Origin: JASGCL01 sp965262775 | GTDB lineage: Bacteria; Pseudomonadota; Alphaproteobacteria; JASGCL01 | Length of the DNA stretch: 64,000 nt | Reading direction: 5' to 3' | Assembly (NCBI GenBank): GCA_965262775.1 | Contig: CBDHFT010000006.1 | Span: forward strand, 124,001-188,000 | Shown: positions 1-8,974 of the stretch, piece by piece | Layout: every line of letters starts with the position of its first letter | Position numbering within the stretch: position 1 is the stretch's first letter | Program-made: the position numbers and the translations under genes | Notes under the pieces: generated by a model | What the model was told of the DNA's origin: nothing | The model's input: the letters and a program-made list of their open reading frames with translations, nothing else | The model's database searches: none

Positions 1-319
1 TTGGGTTATCAAACACACCCAACAACAGGGCAAGGGTATGGCCTTTATCAATGGCGCCAAGACTGCTACCGCATTTTTTGCAAAAGGCACGATAGGAATG
101 GGCAGAGGAATCATAGGTAGCGGGCTGGTCGCCAACCCATGAAATATCATCTTTGGCAAGTTCTACCCATGAAACAGTTAAACCGCCAGTATGTTTTTGG
201 CACATGGTGCAAGAACAGGTATGGGGTTTTGCGTCCGCCCCCTTGGCGATATTGGCGACAAAACGAACCGCGCCACATAAACAACCACCTGTAAATTGTT
301 TTTTGGTTTCCTTTGCCAT
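1..319 (-). CDS. GFA-family (glutathione-dependent formaldehyde-activating-like) protein, 3' end outside window
   Basis: The reverse strand from the ATG at 317-319 encodes about 106 residues and runs off the left edge. Near the N-terminus it has GGCLCGAVRF, then CSCTMCQKHTGG about 20 residues later, then CKKCGSSL. This is the Cys spacing of the zinc-binding GFA fold (CENP-V/GFA family). Most members are uncharacterised; some act on S-hydroxymethylglutathione or sulfur compounds, and the substrate here is unknown. Another ORF in a different frame overlaps it, but only this frame carries the family motifs. The upstream region lacks a convincing Shine-Dalgarno sequence. Confidence 0.8.
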   Translation of the reverse strand, partial: MAKETKKQFTGGCLCGAVRFVANIAKGADAKPHTCSCTMCQKHTGGLTVSWVELAKDDISWVGDQPATYDSSAHSYRAFCKKCGSSLGAIDKGHTLALLLGVFDNP

Positions 320-471
320 GGTTATATTTTTTAAAAAAATATATTAACATGAGGATGGAGTCATTTCAAGGATAGTTGCGTCCCCTTTAAAACGGTAATA
401 ATAGGCCAGTTAAACAACCGCCTTGCCAACCTACATTATTATGCTGGCGCCAATATTTTTTGGGAATATCT

Positions 472-548
<77 letters not shown>

Positions 549-623
549 GTGCAAGAAATAAGATATTTTTTGACATAACTGGTTTTTTGCCTTATGGCAA
601 GACCATAGAAAAGAAGTTGTCTA

Positions 624-652
624 TAGACAATTGCCTAAACCGTCATTATAAT
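624..652 (+). promoter_or_regulatory. Sigma-70-type promoter for the zeta subunit gene
   Basis: TAGACA (624-629) and a perfect TATAAT (647-652) are separated by 17 bases, 27 bases before the start codon at 679. A second, weaker pair upstream (TTGACA at 570-575, TATGGC at 593-598) also has a 17-base spacer. An AAGGAG ribosome site follows at about 662-667. Confidence 0.65.
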
Positions 653-678
653 ACCCATCAAATAAGGAGACAATTGCC

Positions 679-999
679 ATGACCAATTTTCAAGACCGCC
701 AACGGGCAGAAGAAAAAAAATATCAATTAAATAAAGAACAGGAATTTAAAGTCGTGATGCGACGCAACAAATTGTTTGCCGATTGGTTAGCGGACGAGGT
801 GGCAATGGATAAAGACACCGCCCGCACCCGTATTATTGATGCCGATTTTGAAAAACCCGGTAGTGATGATGTCATTGCCGAGGCGATGAAAATAATCGCC
901 GAGCAAGGGCAAGACAAAAAAATAAACGCTGATATTTTGAATAAAAAATTGCAAGAATACCACGCCATCGCCAAACAACAGGTTGTTGCCGAAATTTAA
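679..999 (+). CDS. F1Fo-ATP synthase zeta subunit (DUF1476)
   Basis: This 106-residue soluble protein begins MTNFQDRQRAEEKKYQL and continues FKVVMRRNKLFADWLADE. That is the conserved N-terminal block of DUF1476, with an acidic core (DADFEKPG) and a helical C-terminus. In Paracoccus this family is the zeta subunit, an alphaproteobacterial inhibitor whose N-terminus blocks ATP hydrolysis by F1; the role here is inferred from homology. A good promoter and an AAGGAG ribosome site lie just upstream. The gene is far from the Fo genes at 39.9-42.1 kb. The following respiratory-assembly gene starts 28 bases after its stop and is probably co-transcribed. Confidence 0.88.
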   Translation: MTNFQDRQRAEEKKYQLNKEQEFKVVMRRNKLFADWLADEVAMDKDTARTRIIDADFEKPGSDDVIAEAMKIIAEQGQDKKINADILNKKLQEYHAIAKQQVVAEI

Positions 1000-1027
1000 T
1001 AGGCTTCACACACATGATAGGGTTGGC

Positions 1028-1573
1028 ATGATAAAGTTTGTCAGATTCATTATTTCTGCTATTCGCCAGCCCCGCCATCATAAAACAATGGCGCGGCAAT
1101 GGCTTTATGATTGTCATCAAGTGGCGTGGCAAAAAAAAATTATTGATATGTTGCTGGTAAGCAATAAGCGTGGCGATAATATCGAGGCCCGCACCAATTT
1201 ATTCGCGGTTTTTTTGGCAACCATGATGCAGGCGGTGCAGGATAGAAAATTACGCCAAGCCATCATGAACCAGGTGGTGTTTGAAATTGACGACGCCTAT
1301 CGCCTACAGGGCACTCATGACATGACGGTGGGGAAACGGGTTAAGGCCTTGGTGGCGAAACTTTACGCGCGATTGAACCGTTATCACGCGGCCTTGCAAA
1401 GCAAGGACAAGGATAAATTGCTCAAGCTGTTGGTTTTTTATTTTGGTGAAAAGCAAAAAAAACATTACCCGCAATTGGTTGATTATTTGTTTGCTTGCCA
1501 ACAACATTGGAAAAAAAATTGGCAACAACAGGATAAAGGAAGCGTTATAGAAAAAATGCCGCCTATCAAATAA
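1028..1573 (+). CDS. Ubiquinol-cytochrome c chaperone (CBP3/UQCC1 family)
   Basis: The 181-residue protein has the family block NIEARTNLFAVFLATMM, then FEIDDAYRLQGTHDMTVGKR and a helical stretch with LYARLNRYHAAL. This matches bacterial relatives of mitochondrial Cbp3/UQCC1, which assist cytochrome b maturation in the bc1 complex. I chose the ATG at 1028 because an AGGG lies about 5 bases upstream and the protein then begins like other members. An in-frame ATG at 983 would add 15 residues and overlap the zeta gene. The likely client, petB, is at 18.9 kb. Confidence 0.82.
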   Translation: MIKFVRFIISAIRQPRHHKTMARQWLYDCHQVAWQKKIIDMLLVSNKRGDNIEARTNLFAVFLATMMQAVQDRKLRQAIMNQVVFEIDDAYRLQGTHDMTVGKRVKALVAKLYARLNRYHAALQSKDKDKLLKLLVFYFGEKQKKHYPQLVDYLFACQQHWKKNWQQQDKGSVIEKMPPIK

Positions 1574-1591
1574 AAATTTGTCAAAACATCA

Positions 1592-2272
1592 TTGAAAAAA
1601 AATATTGTAAAAGAAAAAAAATCATCGGGCGTCTTAAAAAAAACGCCAACCCTTAGCCTGTATCGCAAGGGGGTGGTGGCATTGCGCGATGTGCAAAAAA
1701 AAGATATCGAGGTTTCTTGGCAATTTAATAAAACCGATAAAAAACAAGCTAGCATGTTGCAGGCTATCGAAAGTCGTTTACAGCTTATCGGCTTGAATCA
1801 TTTTCATGCGGATTTGGTTTGCACAAAATTGGACAATAAGATCTATTACCTAAGCGGCAGTTGGTCGGCGGTGGTTACCCAACAATGCGTGGTCAGCCTT
1901 GATGATTTTGAACAAACCTTGCGGGCCGACCTGCATCTTGATTTCATCGAGCAAAGGTTTTACGATGAAAAAAAGCATAAGGAGGTTGAACCGCTTGAAT
2001 CGGACGACCTTGATACATTGGACCAAGTGATACAAGAATTATCGTTAAGCCTTGACCCTTTTCCTAAAAAACCTGGGGCAACCATTCCCGTGGCTTGGCG
2101 CGCCGAATTTATTGCGCCCCCTTCGCCTGATAAGGACGCTGATGCGGTTAAGAAAATGGTTAAGCCCGCCGCGCCCGCCCTTGGTAAACCCCTGGTCCAA
2201 CCTCTTGCCAAACCATTTGCCAATTTGGCAGAAAAATTAAAAACAAAAGACAAAGCAAAAGATGTAAGATAA
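1592..2272 (+). CDS. DUF177 (YceD-like) protein
   Basis: A 226-residue protein, apparently starting at TTG. The core shows LSGSWSAVVTQQCVVSLDDF followed by EVEPLESDDLDTLDQVIQE and LSLSLDPFPKKPGA, the two diagnostic blocks of DUF177. E. coli YceD of this family influences 23S rRNA accumulation, and alphaproteobacterial members commonly sit near respiratory-chaperone genes, as here. The N-terminus is Lys-rich and the C-terminal 40 residues are low-complexity Ala/Pro/Lys, so both ends are probably disordered. It lacks the usual pair of CxxC cysteines, keeping only the Cys in QQCVVSL. The start codon is uncertain. Confidence 0.78.
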   Translation: MKKNIVKEKKSSGVLKKTPTLSLYRKGVVALRDVQKKDIEVSWQFNKTDKKQASMLQAIESRLQLIGLNHFHADLVCTKLDNKIYYLSGSWSAVVTQQCVVSLDDFEQTLRADLHLDFIEQRFYDEKKHKEVEPLESDDLDTLDQVIQELSLSLDPFPKKPGATIPVAWRAEFIAPPSPDKDADAVKKMVKPAAPALGKPLVQPLAKPFANLAEKLKTKDKAKDVR

Positions 2273-2279
2273 AAAAACA

Positions 2280-3554
2280 ATGACAGAGAAAGTTAATCAG
2301 TCCACACTCGACCTTGCCCGCCGCGCTAAAGATGTTGCGTCAAGCCTGGCCATGGCAAGCGCCGAACAAAAAAATAGTGCGCTATTGCGGTTGGCGGAAA
2401 AATTAATCAAAGAAAAAAATACCATCATCGCCGCCAACCAAATCGATATGGAACATGGCAAGGATTTATCACCCGCCCTGCAAGACAGGTTGTTGCTGGA
2501 TGACAAACGAATCACCGCCATGGCGGAGCAGGTTAAAACAATCGCCGCCTTGCCCGACCCTGTCGGGGCGGTTATCAACCAATGGACGCGCCCCAATGGG
2601 TTGTTGATAAAAAAAATTGCTTGCCCTTTGGGGGTTGTGTTGGCCATTTATGAATCGCGGCCTAATGTGTCGGTCGACATTGCGGCCTTGGCTTTAAAAT
2701 CGGGCAATGTGGCAATCTTGCGCGGCGGCTCGGCCAGTTTTGCTTCGTCAAAAAAATTGGTTGAGCTTATCCAGGATTCGTTACAAGAATCTGGCCTGCC
2801 CCGCGAACAAACCCAAATGGTGATGGATAACGACCGTGCTGTCATAAAACAGCTATTGCAAATGCACCAATATATCGACGTGGTGGTGCCGCGCGGTGGC
2901 CAAGAATTAATAAAAAATATTCGCGCCAATGCCACCATGCCCGTTTTTGCCCATGAAGATGGTAATTGCCATGTTTATGTTGACGGCACGGCCGATGTCG
3001 CCATGGCCGCCGATATTCTTTATAATTCAAAATTACGCAGGGTTGGGGTATGCGGCGCCATGGAGTCATGGTTGTTGGATAAAACCTGGCTCAACCAGCC
3101 AGAAGATGTTGCGGTGATGATAAAAAAATTGATAGAGGGCGGGGTAGAATTCCGCGCTTGCCCTGAATCCTATCCCTTGTTAAAAAAATTGGGGGCGCGG
3201 GTAAGCACAGCCAGCGAAGCCGATTATGGCCAAGAATATTTGGATAAAATAATGTCGGTCAAGGTGGTGGACGGTGTTGACCAAGCCATTACCCATATCA
3301 ACCATTATGGTTCGCACCATACCGACGCCATTATCACCCGCGATAAAAAAATAGCCGACAGGTTTTTGCGCGGCGTTGAAAGCGCGATCATTTTGCATAA
3401 TGCGTCGACCCAATTTGCCGACGGTGGCGAATTTGGTTTCGGGGCGGAGGTTGGCATTGCAACTGGCAAATTCCACGCCCGCGGCCCCGTGGGTTTGAAT
3501 GAATTATGCAGTTATTATTACCAAGTGCTGGGGCAGGGGCAATGTCGGCCATAA
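2280..3554 (+). CDS. proA: Gamma-glutamyl phosphate reductase
   Basis: A 424-residue aldehyde-dehydrogenase-fold enzyme. It reduces L-glutamyl-5-phosphate with NADPH to glutamate-5-semialdehyde, the second step of proline synthesis. Family blocks include YESRPNVSVDIAAL (about 124-137), GGSASFASS and VVVPRGGQELI (201-211). The catalytic Cys is probably C258 in RVGVCGAMES. Most homologues read CNA there, so the Gly after Cys is unusual though probably tolerated. Its usual partner proB is 23 kb away. The 3' end overlaps the nadD start by 13 bases, so the two are translationally coupled. Confidence 0.96.
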   Translation: MTEKVNQSTLDLARRAKDVASSLAMASAEQKNSALLRLAEKLIKEKNTIIAANQIDMEHGKDLSPALQDRLLLDDKRITAMAEQVKTIAALPDPVGAVINQWTRPNGLLIKKIACPLGVVLAIYESRPNVSVDIAALALKSGNVAILRGGSASFASSKKLVELIQDSLQESGLPREQTQMVMDNDRAVIKQLLQMHQYIDVVVPRGGQELIKNIRANATMPVFAHEDGNCHVYVDGTADVAMAADILYNSKLRRVGVCGAMESWLLDKTWLNQPEDVAVMIKKLIEGGVEFRACPESYPLLKKLGARVSTASEADYGQEYLDKIMSVKVVDGVDQAITHINHYGSHHTDAIITRDKKIADRFLRGVESAIILHNASTQFADGGEFGFGAEVGIATGKFHARGPVGLNELCSYYYQVLGQGQCRP

Positions 3555-4135
3555 ATTATTCCAAGCCATACCGCCGCCTGTTCCATAAAAATCAATATAA
3601 AAAAAATGGGCGGTTGATTGGTTTGCTGGGCGGCAGTTTTAACCCCGCCCACGTGGGGCACCGCGCCATGTCAATACTGGCGATGAAAGAATATAAATTG
3701 GATGAAATATGGTGGTTGGTGGTGGAAAGCAACCCGCTTAAGCCAGTTAAAAAAATACCGCCATTACAACAACGCGCCGCCGCCGCCAAAACAATAGCGC
3801 GCCACCCGCGTATCAAAATAAAAACCTTAGCGGGCAAAAAAAATTATTATAGTTACGACGCGGTGAAAAATATCATGCAACATCACCCGCGCGATAATTT
3901 TGTTTTTATCATGGGCAGCGATTGCTGGTTCGAATTTCACCGTTGGTATCGCTGGCGTGCGTTGATGCGATTATTGCCCATTGTTATTTTGGGGCGTGCC
4001 CCGACCCATTTGCTTTACCGCCGCGCCCGCGCCAGCATGGCGGCGGGGGCCATTGGTCAGGATAGAGGAATCAAAATCCACCGTTTCGCCCACCCGCTGA
4101 ATGGGATTTCGTCGACCGCTTTGCGCGAGGATTGA
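3542..4135 (+). CDS. nadD: Nicotinate-nucleotide adenylyltransferase
   Basis: A 197-residue cytosolic enzyme converting nicotinate mononucleotide and ATP to deamido-NAD. The nucleotidyltransferase motif GLLGGSFNPAHVGHRAMS lies near residues 26-43, and the C-terminal ISSTALRED is the family's ISSTxIR motif. MGSDCWFEFHRWYRW matches the conserved central block. I chose the ATG at 3542, which overlaps the end of proA, over an in-frame ATG at 3506 that would extend deeper into proA. The order proA-nadD is common in alphaproteobacteria, though the usual following rsfS is absent. Confidence 0.92.
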   Translation: MSAINYSKPYRRLFHKNQYKKNGRLIGLLGGSFNPAHVGHRAMSILAMKEYKLDEIWWLVVESNPLKPVKKIPPLQQRAAAAKTIARHPRIKIKTLAGKKNYYSYDAVKNIMQHHPRDNFVFIMGSDCWFEFHRWYRWRALMRLLPIVILGRAPTHLLYRRARASMAAGAIGQDRGIKIHRFAHPLNGISSTALRED

Positions 4136-4244
4136 TAAATAGCCCCCTGGGTTTGTTTCATGGTTTTCCCCTGGTATTGTTTGCTTGGCGAATGGTCTAT
4201 TACATACCTTATAAATGGTTTGGGGTGAAAAATAATAATCAATA

Positions 4245-4274
4245 CTTGACTTTTATCCCGCCTATTCCTATATC
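4245..4274 (+). promoter_or_regulatory. Probable heat-shock/vegetative promoter of groESL
   Basis: TTGACT (4246-4251) and TATATC (4269-4274) are 17 bases apart. Read as CTTGAC followed by CCTATAT, the same bases resemble the alphaproteobacterial RpoH (sigma-32) pattern, so both sigma factors could use it. I saw no CIRCE inverted repeat (TTAGCACTC/GAGTGCTAA) between here and groES, which argues against HrcA control of this copy. Confidence 0.55.
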
Positions 4275-4385
4275 CTTGACATCTAGCCTAATAAAATTTT
4301 TGGTAGCCGTTCTGGTTTTTTCAAAAATGTCTTAGGCAAAAAAATTATTAAATAACAATAGATAACAATTTAGAGGAGAAAAACC

Positions 4386-4679
4386 ATGGCAAAAAACTTT
4401 CGTCCCCTGCATGACAGGGTATTGGTGGAAAGATTAGAATCCGAAGCCAAGACGGCGGGGGGCATTATTATCCCCGATACAGCGCAAGAAAAGCCAATGG
4501 AAGGCAAAATCATTGCGGTGGGCACTGGCGAAATAAAATCTGACGGCAGTGTGCGCCCCCTTAATGTGAAGGCTGGCGATCGAGTATTATTTGGCAAATG
4601 GTCGGGCACCGAGGTTAAGCTTGATGGTAAGGAATTGCTTATCATGAAGGAAAGCGACATCATGGGGATTCTTGGTTAA
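4386..4679 (+). CDS. groES: Co-chaperonin GroES
   Basis: A 97-residue cytosolic protein that caps the GroEL cavity as a heptamer. NFRPLHDRVLVERLESE at the N-terminus and the mobile-loop region EAKTAGGIIIPDTAQEKP are typical, and it ends with the usual KESDIMGILG. An AGAGGAGA ribosome site precedes the ATG. groEL starts 62 bases downstream, so this is a standard groESL operon. Confidence 0.98.
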   Translation: MAKNFRPLHDRVLVERLESEAKTAGGIIIPDTAQEKPMEGKIIAVGTGEIKSDGSVRPLNVKAGDRVLFGKWSGTEVKLDGKELLIMKESDIMGILG

Positions 4680-4741
4680 TCGCCCAACATAAAAAAACAA
4701 AACAATAACAAAAAAAACTTAATTTATTCAGGAGAAAAATC

Positions 4742-6397
4742 ATGGCAGCAAAAGATGTAAAATTCGGTATTGACGCGCGCACCAAAATGATGCGCGGGGT
4801 TGATATTTTGGCCAACGCCGTTAAGGTAACATTGGGTCCCAAGGGGCGCAATGTCGTCATTGACAAATCATACGGCGCACCCCGTATTACAAAAGACGGC
4901 GTGACCGTGGCCAAGGAAATTGAATTGGCCGACAAATTTGAAAACATGGGCGCGCAAATGTTGCGCGAAGTGGCGTCGAAAACCAACGACATCGCGGGCG
5001 ATGGCACCACCACCGCCACCGTGTTGGGGCAATCCATCGTGACCGAAGGGGTCAAGGCGGTTGCCGCGGGCATGAACCCGATGGATTTAAAACGTGGTAT
5101 CGACATGGCCGTTGCGGCCGTGGTTGCCGATATTAAAAAACGTTCGCAAAAAATTAGCACATCGGGCGAGGTTGCCCAGGTTGGCACCATTTCCGCCAAT
5201 GGCGAAGTGGAAATTGGCAAAATTATTGCCGAAGCCATGGAAAAAGTTGGCAACGAAGGTGTCATAACCGTCGAAGAAGCCAAAGGCTTAACCACCGAAT
5301 TGGATGTTGTCGAAGGCATGCAATTTGACCGCGGTTATTTATCGCCATATTTCGTAACCAACGCGGAAAAAATGATTTGCGATTTGGAAAAACCCTATAT
5401 CTTACTTTATGAAGATAAATTGTCGTCGTTGCAACCGTTGCTTCCCGTTTTGGAAGCCGTGGTGCAATCGGGTCGCCCATTGTTAATCATTGCCGAGGAT
5501 GTGGAGGGCGAGGCCCTTGCTACCCTGGTGGTGAACAAATTGCGCGGCGGGTTAAAGGTTTCGGCGGTCAAGGCCCCAGGCTTTGGCGACCGTCGCAAAG
5601 CCATGCTGGAAGACATTGCCGTTTTAACGGGCGGGCAAGTTATCAGCAAAGATTTGGGTATTAAACTTGAATCGGTTACCATTGACATGTTGGGCACCGC
5701 CAAAAACATTCATATCGATAAAGACAACACCACGATAGTCGATGGTGCTGGCAAAAAAGACGATATCGAAGGGCGTTGCAACCAAATAAGAAAACAAGTC
5801 GAAGACACCACGTCGGATTACGACCGCGAAAAATTGCAAGAACGTCTTGCCAAATTGGCGGGCGGGGTTGCGGTTATTAAAGTTGGTGGCGCGACCGAAA
5901 TTGAAGTGAAAGAACGCAAAGACCGAGTCGATGATGCCATGCACGCAACCCGTGCGGCCGTTGAAACGGGCATTGTTGCGGGCGGTGGAACGGCTTTGTT
6001 AAAATCTTTGCCAGCATTAGAAAAAATGAAGGGCGAAAATGAAGACCAAACCCACGGTATCAAAATTGTGCGCCGCGCGTTGGAAGCCCCCGCGCGTCAG
6101 ATTGCTGAAAACGCTGGCCATGACGGCGCGGTGATAGCAGGCAAAATAATGGAAAACAAAGATGCCAACTTCGGCTTTGACGCCCAAGAAGGCACCTACA
6201 AGGACCTTGTCAAGGCGGGTATTATTGACCCAGCCAAGGTTGTGTTGACGGCATTGCAAGATGCGGCGTCGGTTGCGGGGTTATTAATAACCACCGAAGC
6301 CATGATTGCCGATCGCCCCGAACCCAAATCAACCCCCGCCATGCCCGAAGGCATGGGTGGTATGGGCGGTATGGGTGGCATGGGCGGCATGATGTAA
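4742..6397 (+). CDS. groEL: Chaperonin GroEL
   Basis: A 551-residue ATP-dependent chaperonin that folds proteins in a double-ring cavity with GroES. GPKGRNVVIDKSYGAP and GDGTTTATVL form the ATP site, and the equatorial, intermediate and apical blocks follow in order. The C-terminus is the usual flexible tail of GGM repeats ending GGMM. It is full length and undisturbed. A strong Rho-independent terminator lies about 130 bases downstream. Confidence 0.98.
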   Translation: MAAKDVKFGIDARTKMMRGVDILANAVKVTLGPKGRNVVIDKSYGAPRITKDGVTVAKEIELADKFENMGAQMLREVASKTNDIAGDGTTTATVLGQSIVTEGVKAVAAGMNPMDLKRGIDMAVAAVVADIKKRSQKISTSGEVAQVGTISANGEVEIGKIIAEAMEKVGNEGVITVEEAKGLTTELDVVEGMQFDRGYLSPYFVTNAEKMICDLEKPYILLYEDKLSSLQPLLPVLEAVVQSGRPLLIIAEDVEGEALATLVVNKLRGGLKVSAVKAPGFGDRRKAMLEDIAVLTGGQVISKDLGIKLESVTIDMLGTAKNIHIDKDNTTIVDGAGKKDDIEGRCNQIRKQVEDTTSDYDREKLQERLAKLAGGVAVIKVGGATEIEVKERKDRVDDAMHATRAAVETGIVAGGGTALLKSLPALEKMKGENEDQTHGIKIVRRALEAPARQIAENAGHDGAVIAGKIMENKDANFGFDAQEGTYKDLVKAGIIDPAKVVLTALQDAASVAGLLITTEAMIADRPEPKSTPAMPEGMGGMGGMGGMGGMM

Positions 6398-7213
6398 TAG
6401 GCTTCGCCTATAACCATGCTGTTGAATGGTGGAGAGATAAAAGACTTATTGTTTTGGTCTCTAACCATTATAGTGATTTAGCTTTTCAGCTTCTTAAGCT
6501 TAAAAGTTTTATTGAATTTAAAAACCCCGCTTGTTGTTTTAGCAAGCGGGGTTTTTTCTAGGCTTCGCCTAGAACCAAACTTTTCAGCTTCGTGGTTGAA
6601 AAGTTTTATTGAATTTAAAAGCCCCCGCAGCTTGCCCGATATTTGCGGGGGTGACAACCCTTCGCGAAGGTAGGGCGAGGATAGTTTTTTGTTCGTGCTT
6701 AGAGCCGAAGTTTTCAGTTGTTTTAACGGGTGAGATTTTTTTTGGTAAAAAATTGGGTGAAAGCCTCCCTTAGCAAAGCGGAAAAATACGGGTTTTGTGA
6801 TCAAGGGAGGAAGAAAATTAGTGGCTTAGAAACCTTGCCCGAACCACAACTTTTCGGATAATTATTTGGTAACCTACCCAAAAAAAAGTTTCTTCCCTTG
6901 TATCACAAATTTACCCGCTAAAGCCCCATCGGTTCAGTTTTTGAAAAATGGGTGACGGGTGAGTTTTTTTGGTAAAAAATTGGGTGAAAGCCTCCCTTGC
7001 TTGAGCAAGGGAGGACGGCAAAATACGAGGCTTGCCGAGATATTTTTCCAAGGTGGGTTCGTTAATTCGTTTTTTATTTTTATAAGTTTGTTAAGTAAAA
7101 AATGGGTGTCTAACCTACCCGAAAAATATGGTCGGCTACGCCTCCCTATTTTTCTCCCTCCCTTGTATCACAAGGGAGGCTGTGCCCCGCCACCCATTTC
7201 TTTGCGTACCAGG
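6398..7213. repeat. Gene-free block of interspersed palindromic and direct repeats after groEL
   Basis: About 0.8 kb holds no convincing gene. It contains TAGGC-TTC-GCCTA mini-hairpins (6398-6410 and near 6558-6571) and a hairpin at about 6425-6470. The tract AAGTTTTATTGAATTTAAAA occurs twice (near 6505 and 6601), each time followed by a GC-rich stem (6525-6551 and 6622-6651). CCTCCCTT paired with AAGGGAGG occurs three times (6764-6810, 6991-7014, 7157-7179). The tract GGTAAAAAATTGGGTGAAAG precedes the first two of these. This reads as a pile-up of short palindromic elements rather than decayed coding sequence. Confidence 0.8.
6525..6557 (+). terminator. Rho-independent terminator of groESL
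   Basis: CCCCGCTTG (6525-6533) pairs perfectly with CAAGCGGGG (6543-6551) across a 9-base loop and is followed by six T. It is correctly placed and oriented to end groEL transcription. The stem is flanked by A-rich DNA on the other side, so it could partly serve both strands. Confidence 0.85.
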
Positions 7214-8839
7214 CTAGGCTTCGGGAATAGAAGTCGTTGGTGTAGTGGTTGTCTGATTATCAGATTGTTTTTTATAATATGCTAACCATTGTTCGAATAT
7301 TCTTATTAGATATTCTCGTCGATAAAATTCACGTGCTTGGGTTTGTTTGTTATAAAAGATTTGACGCAATTCGCCTATATTTTTTTTTATGCTTTCGGGT
7401 TGTAAAACTTTGTGGTTTCTAAACCAGAGCCAAAAGAATTTAAAAGTATTTTGTTCCATTTTCTCTTCATCTTCTCTCATTTGCCGTTCGCGCTCTTCCA
7501 GGCTATGCAGGATTTTGTCGAGCGGGATGGTTGTAGTGTATTGAGTGTAGCCAACGCCACCATAAAAAAAATCATAAACATATTCCTCTATAAGCCATTT
7601 TATAGCGTCGATTCGAGGTTCCATGGGCATATCAATCATTCTAAAAAAATAGCTAAAAACTTGTGTGTCAATTTTATCAAAGAAAAGATTTTCGAGGATG
7701 ATTTGTTTGTCGTAAGCTCGCCTCACCATCTCATCTCGTTGTCTATCATCGATATTACCGAAGCGGGTAGCGGATTCAAAAAATTTGTTTAAAAATATAG
7801 TGCCAAAAATATTATCTTTTTTATTATCTAGATGAAATTTCCATTCATCGGGAAAATGACGGCCTTGCCACATAGATATTTTTTCAAATAAAATTTTGGC
7901 CAAATTAGATACGTTAAAGAATTTCTCGATTGCAGATTTTGGTTTATCTTTAGATTGCGCTTTTATAGTTGAAAATAATGAGCCTGTTATGAGAATAAAA
8001 CTATTGTCTTGTAGAGAAAATTTTATATAATGCTGTAGTATATTCATAAAACTGAAGATAGTAAGCCCTTCACCAGTATAAGAAGCATTTTCAGTATTTT
8101 TTTTATCCAGTGTTTTAAAAAATAACTTAAGCCATGAGCTGAAAGACTTACTAAATAAATACGGATGATTAAGATTTCTATTTTGAATTTGTTGAGAAAA
8201 TACGGCTAATCCATTTTGAAAATATTCATATTCTCTATTTTCATATAGCTTATTTAACCAAGTGATAAAATAATCAAAGTATTTGTTTTCTTTTCTAACA
8301 TCTTCATGCTCATATTTTCTTTTCCATATTAAATAAAATAAGTTGTGGGTTGCGCTAGGTTCGGAATCGATTGTTAGATATTTTTTTTCTAGCTTGTTAT
8401 AATAATTATTATTATTTCCAGCCAGCTCTTGTATGTCAGAGATTATCCACTTGTAGCAATTATATAATATATACAATATAATACATATGCCGAGGATTGA
8501 TAAAAACAGCGCGAATATTTCTACTTCTATTTTTCTAGAAGGATTTACATCCAATAGCTTTGCCCAAGAATGTTTATTGTTCCACAAATCGGTTAATAAA
8601 AATGGCAAATATATAAGCAAAACGCCGCTTAGCAATAATTTTGCATTTATGAATTCTTTAGATATAAGATATTTTTTTAGAGCGACATCAACGTTATCTT
8701 GAATATTTTTTTCAGATGGCGGTATAATAAAAATCAGCACGCCAATAAAAATAGTTATAAGCGCAGTCCCTAGGTCTTTCATAACCACAGGCAGGTGTTC
8801 GTTTTCTGCTAAATAAACTAAGAGTTCATAAAAAGTCAT
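7214..8839 (-). CDS. Unrecognised AT-rich membrane protein with three N-terminal TM segments
   Basis: A 541-residue protein I cannot assign to a family. Hydrophobic segments lie at about 23-42, 66-86 and 106-131, with a YNCYKW end to the third. A roughly 400-residue, charged and aromatic-rich, presumably cytosolic domain follows. It has many Asn, Lys, Tyr and Phe codons ending in A or T and is much more AT-rich than its neighbours, suggesting recent acquisition. It ends in a Thr-rich tail. It sits between the palindromic repeat block and a degenerate IMPase-like gene on the same strand. The topology (short membrane anchor plus large soluble domain) resembles sensor or effector proteins, but no catalytic motif is visible. 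Confidence 0.7.
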   Translation of the reverse strand: MTFYELLVYLAENEHLPVVMKDLGTALITIFIGVLIFIIPPSEKNIQDNVDVALKKYLISKEFINAKLLLSGVLLIYLPFLLTDLWNNKHSWAKLLDVNPSRKIEVEIFALFLSILGICIILYILYNCYKWIISDIQELAGNNNNYYNKLEKKYLTIDSEPSATHNLFYLIWKRKYEHEDVRKENKYFDYFITWLNKLYENREYEYFQNGLAVFSQQIQNRNLNHPYLFSKSFSSWLKLFFKTLDKKNTENASYTGEGLTIFSFMNILQHYIKFSLQDNSFILITGSLFSTIKAQSKDKPKSAIEKFFNVSNLAKILFEKISMWQGRHFPDEWKFHLDNKKDNIFGTIFLNKFFESATRFGNIDDRQRDEMVRRAYDKQIILENLFFDKIDTQVFSYFFRMIDMPMEPRIDAIKWLIEEYVYDFFYGGVGYTQYTTTIPLDKILHSLEERERQMREDEEKMEQNTFKFFWLWFRNHKVLQPESIKKNIGELRQIFYNKQTQAREFYRREYLIRIFEQWLAYYKKQSDNQTTTTPTTSIPEA

Positions 8840-8974
8840 AACGGTTTATTTTTTGTATAACAAAAGAAACAAAAAATACCAAAAACTATTTATAAGAGCA
8901 TCATGCCGCCCGTGGCAAGCAGATTGGTTCTCGGCCAACGCTGGTGCCCCCTGCAGTGTCAGCGATAGGGAAAA

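Noticed and set aside
147..350. Two small open frames on opposite strands inside the GFA-like gene
   Set aside because: Neither has family motifs; the partial frame from 319 down to 1 carries the full GFA cysteine pattern and explains the region.
4132..4335. Short open frame between nadD and groES
   Set aside because: No ribosome site or recognisable motif, and it covers the groES promoter.
4275..4385. CIRCE/HrcA operator before groES
   Set aside because: The inverted repeat TTAGCACTC/GAGTGCTAA is not present.
4660..5319. Long open frame antisense to groEL
   Set aside because: Shadow of a highly conserved gene; same-strand codon bias of groEL explains it. Similar antisense frames over cobN (44074-44736) and glnA (46832-47317) were dropped for the same reason.
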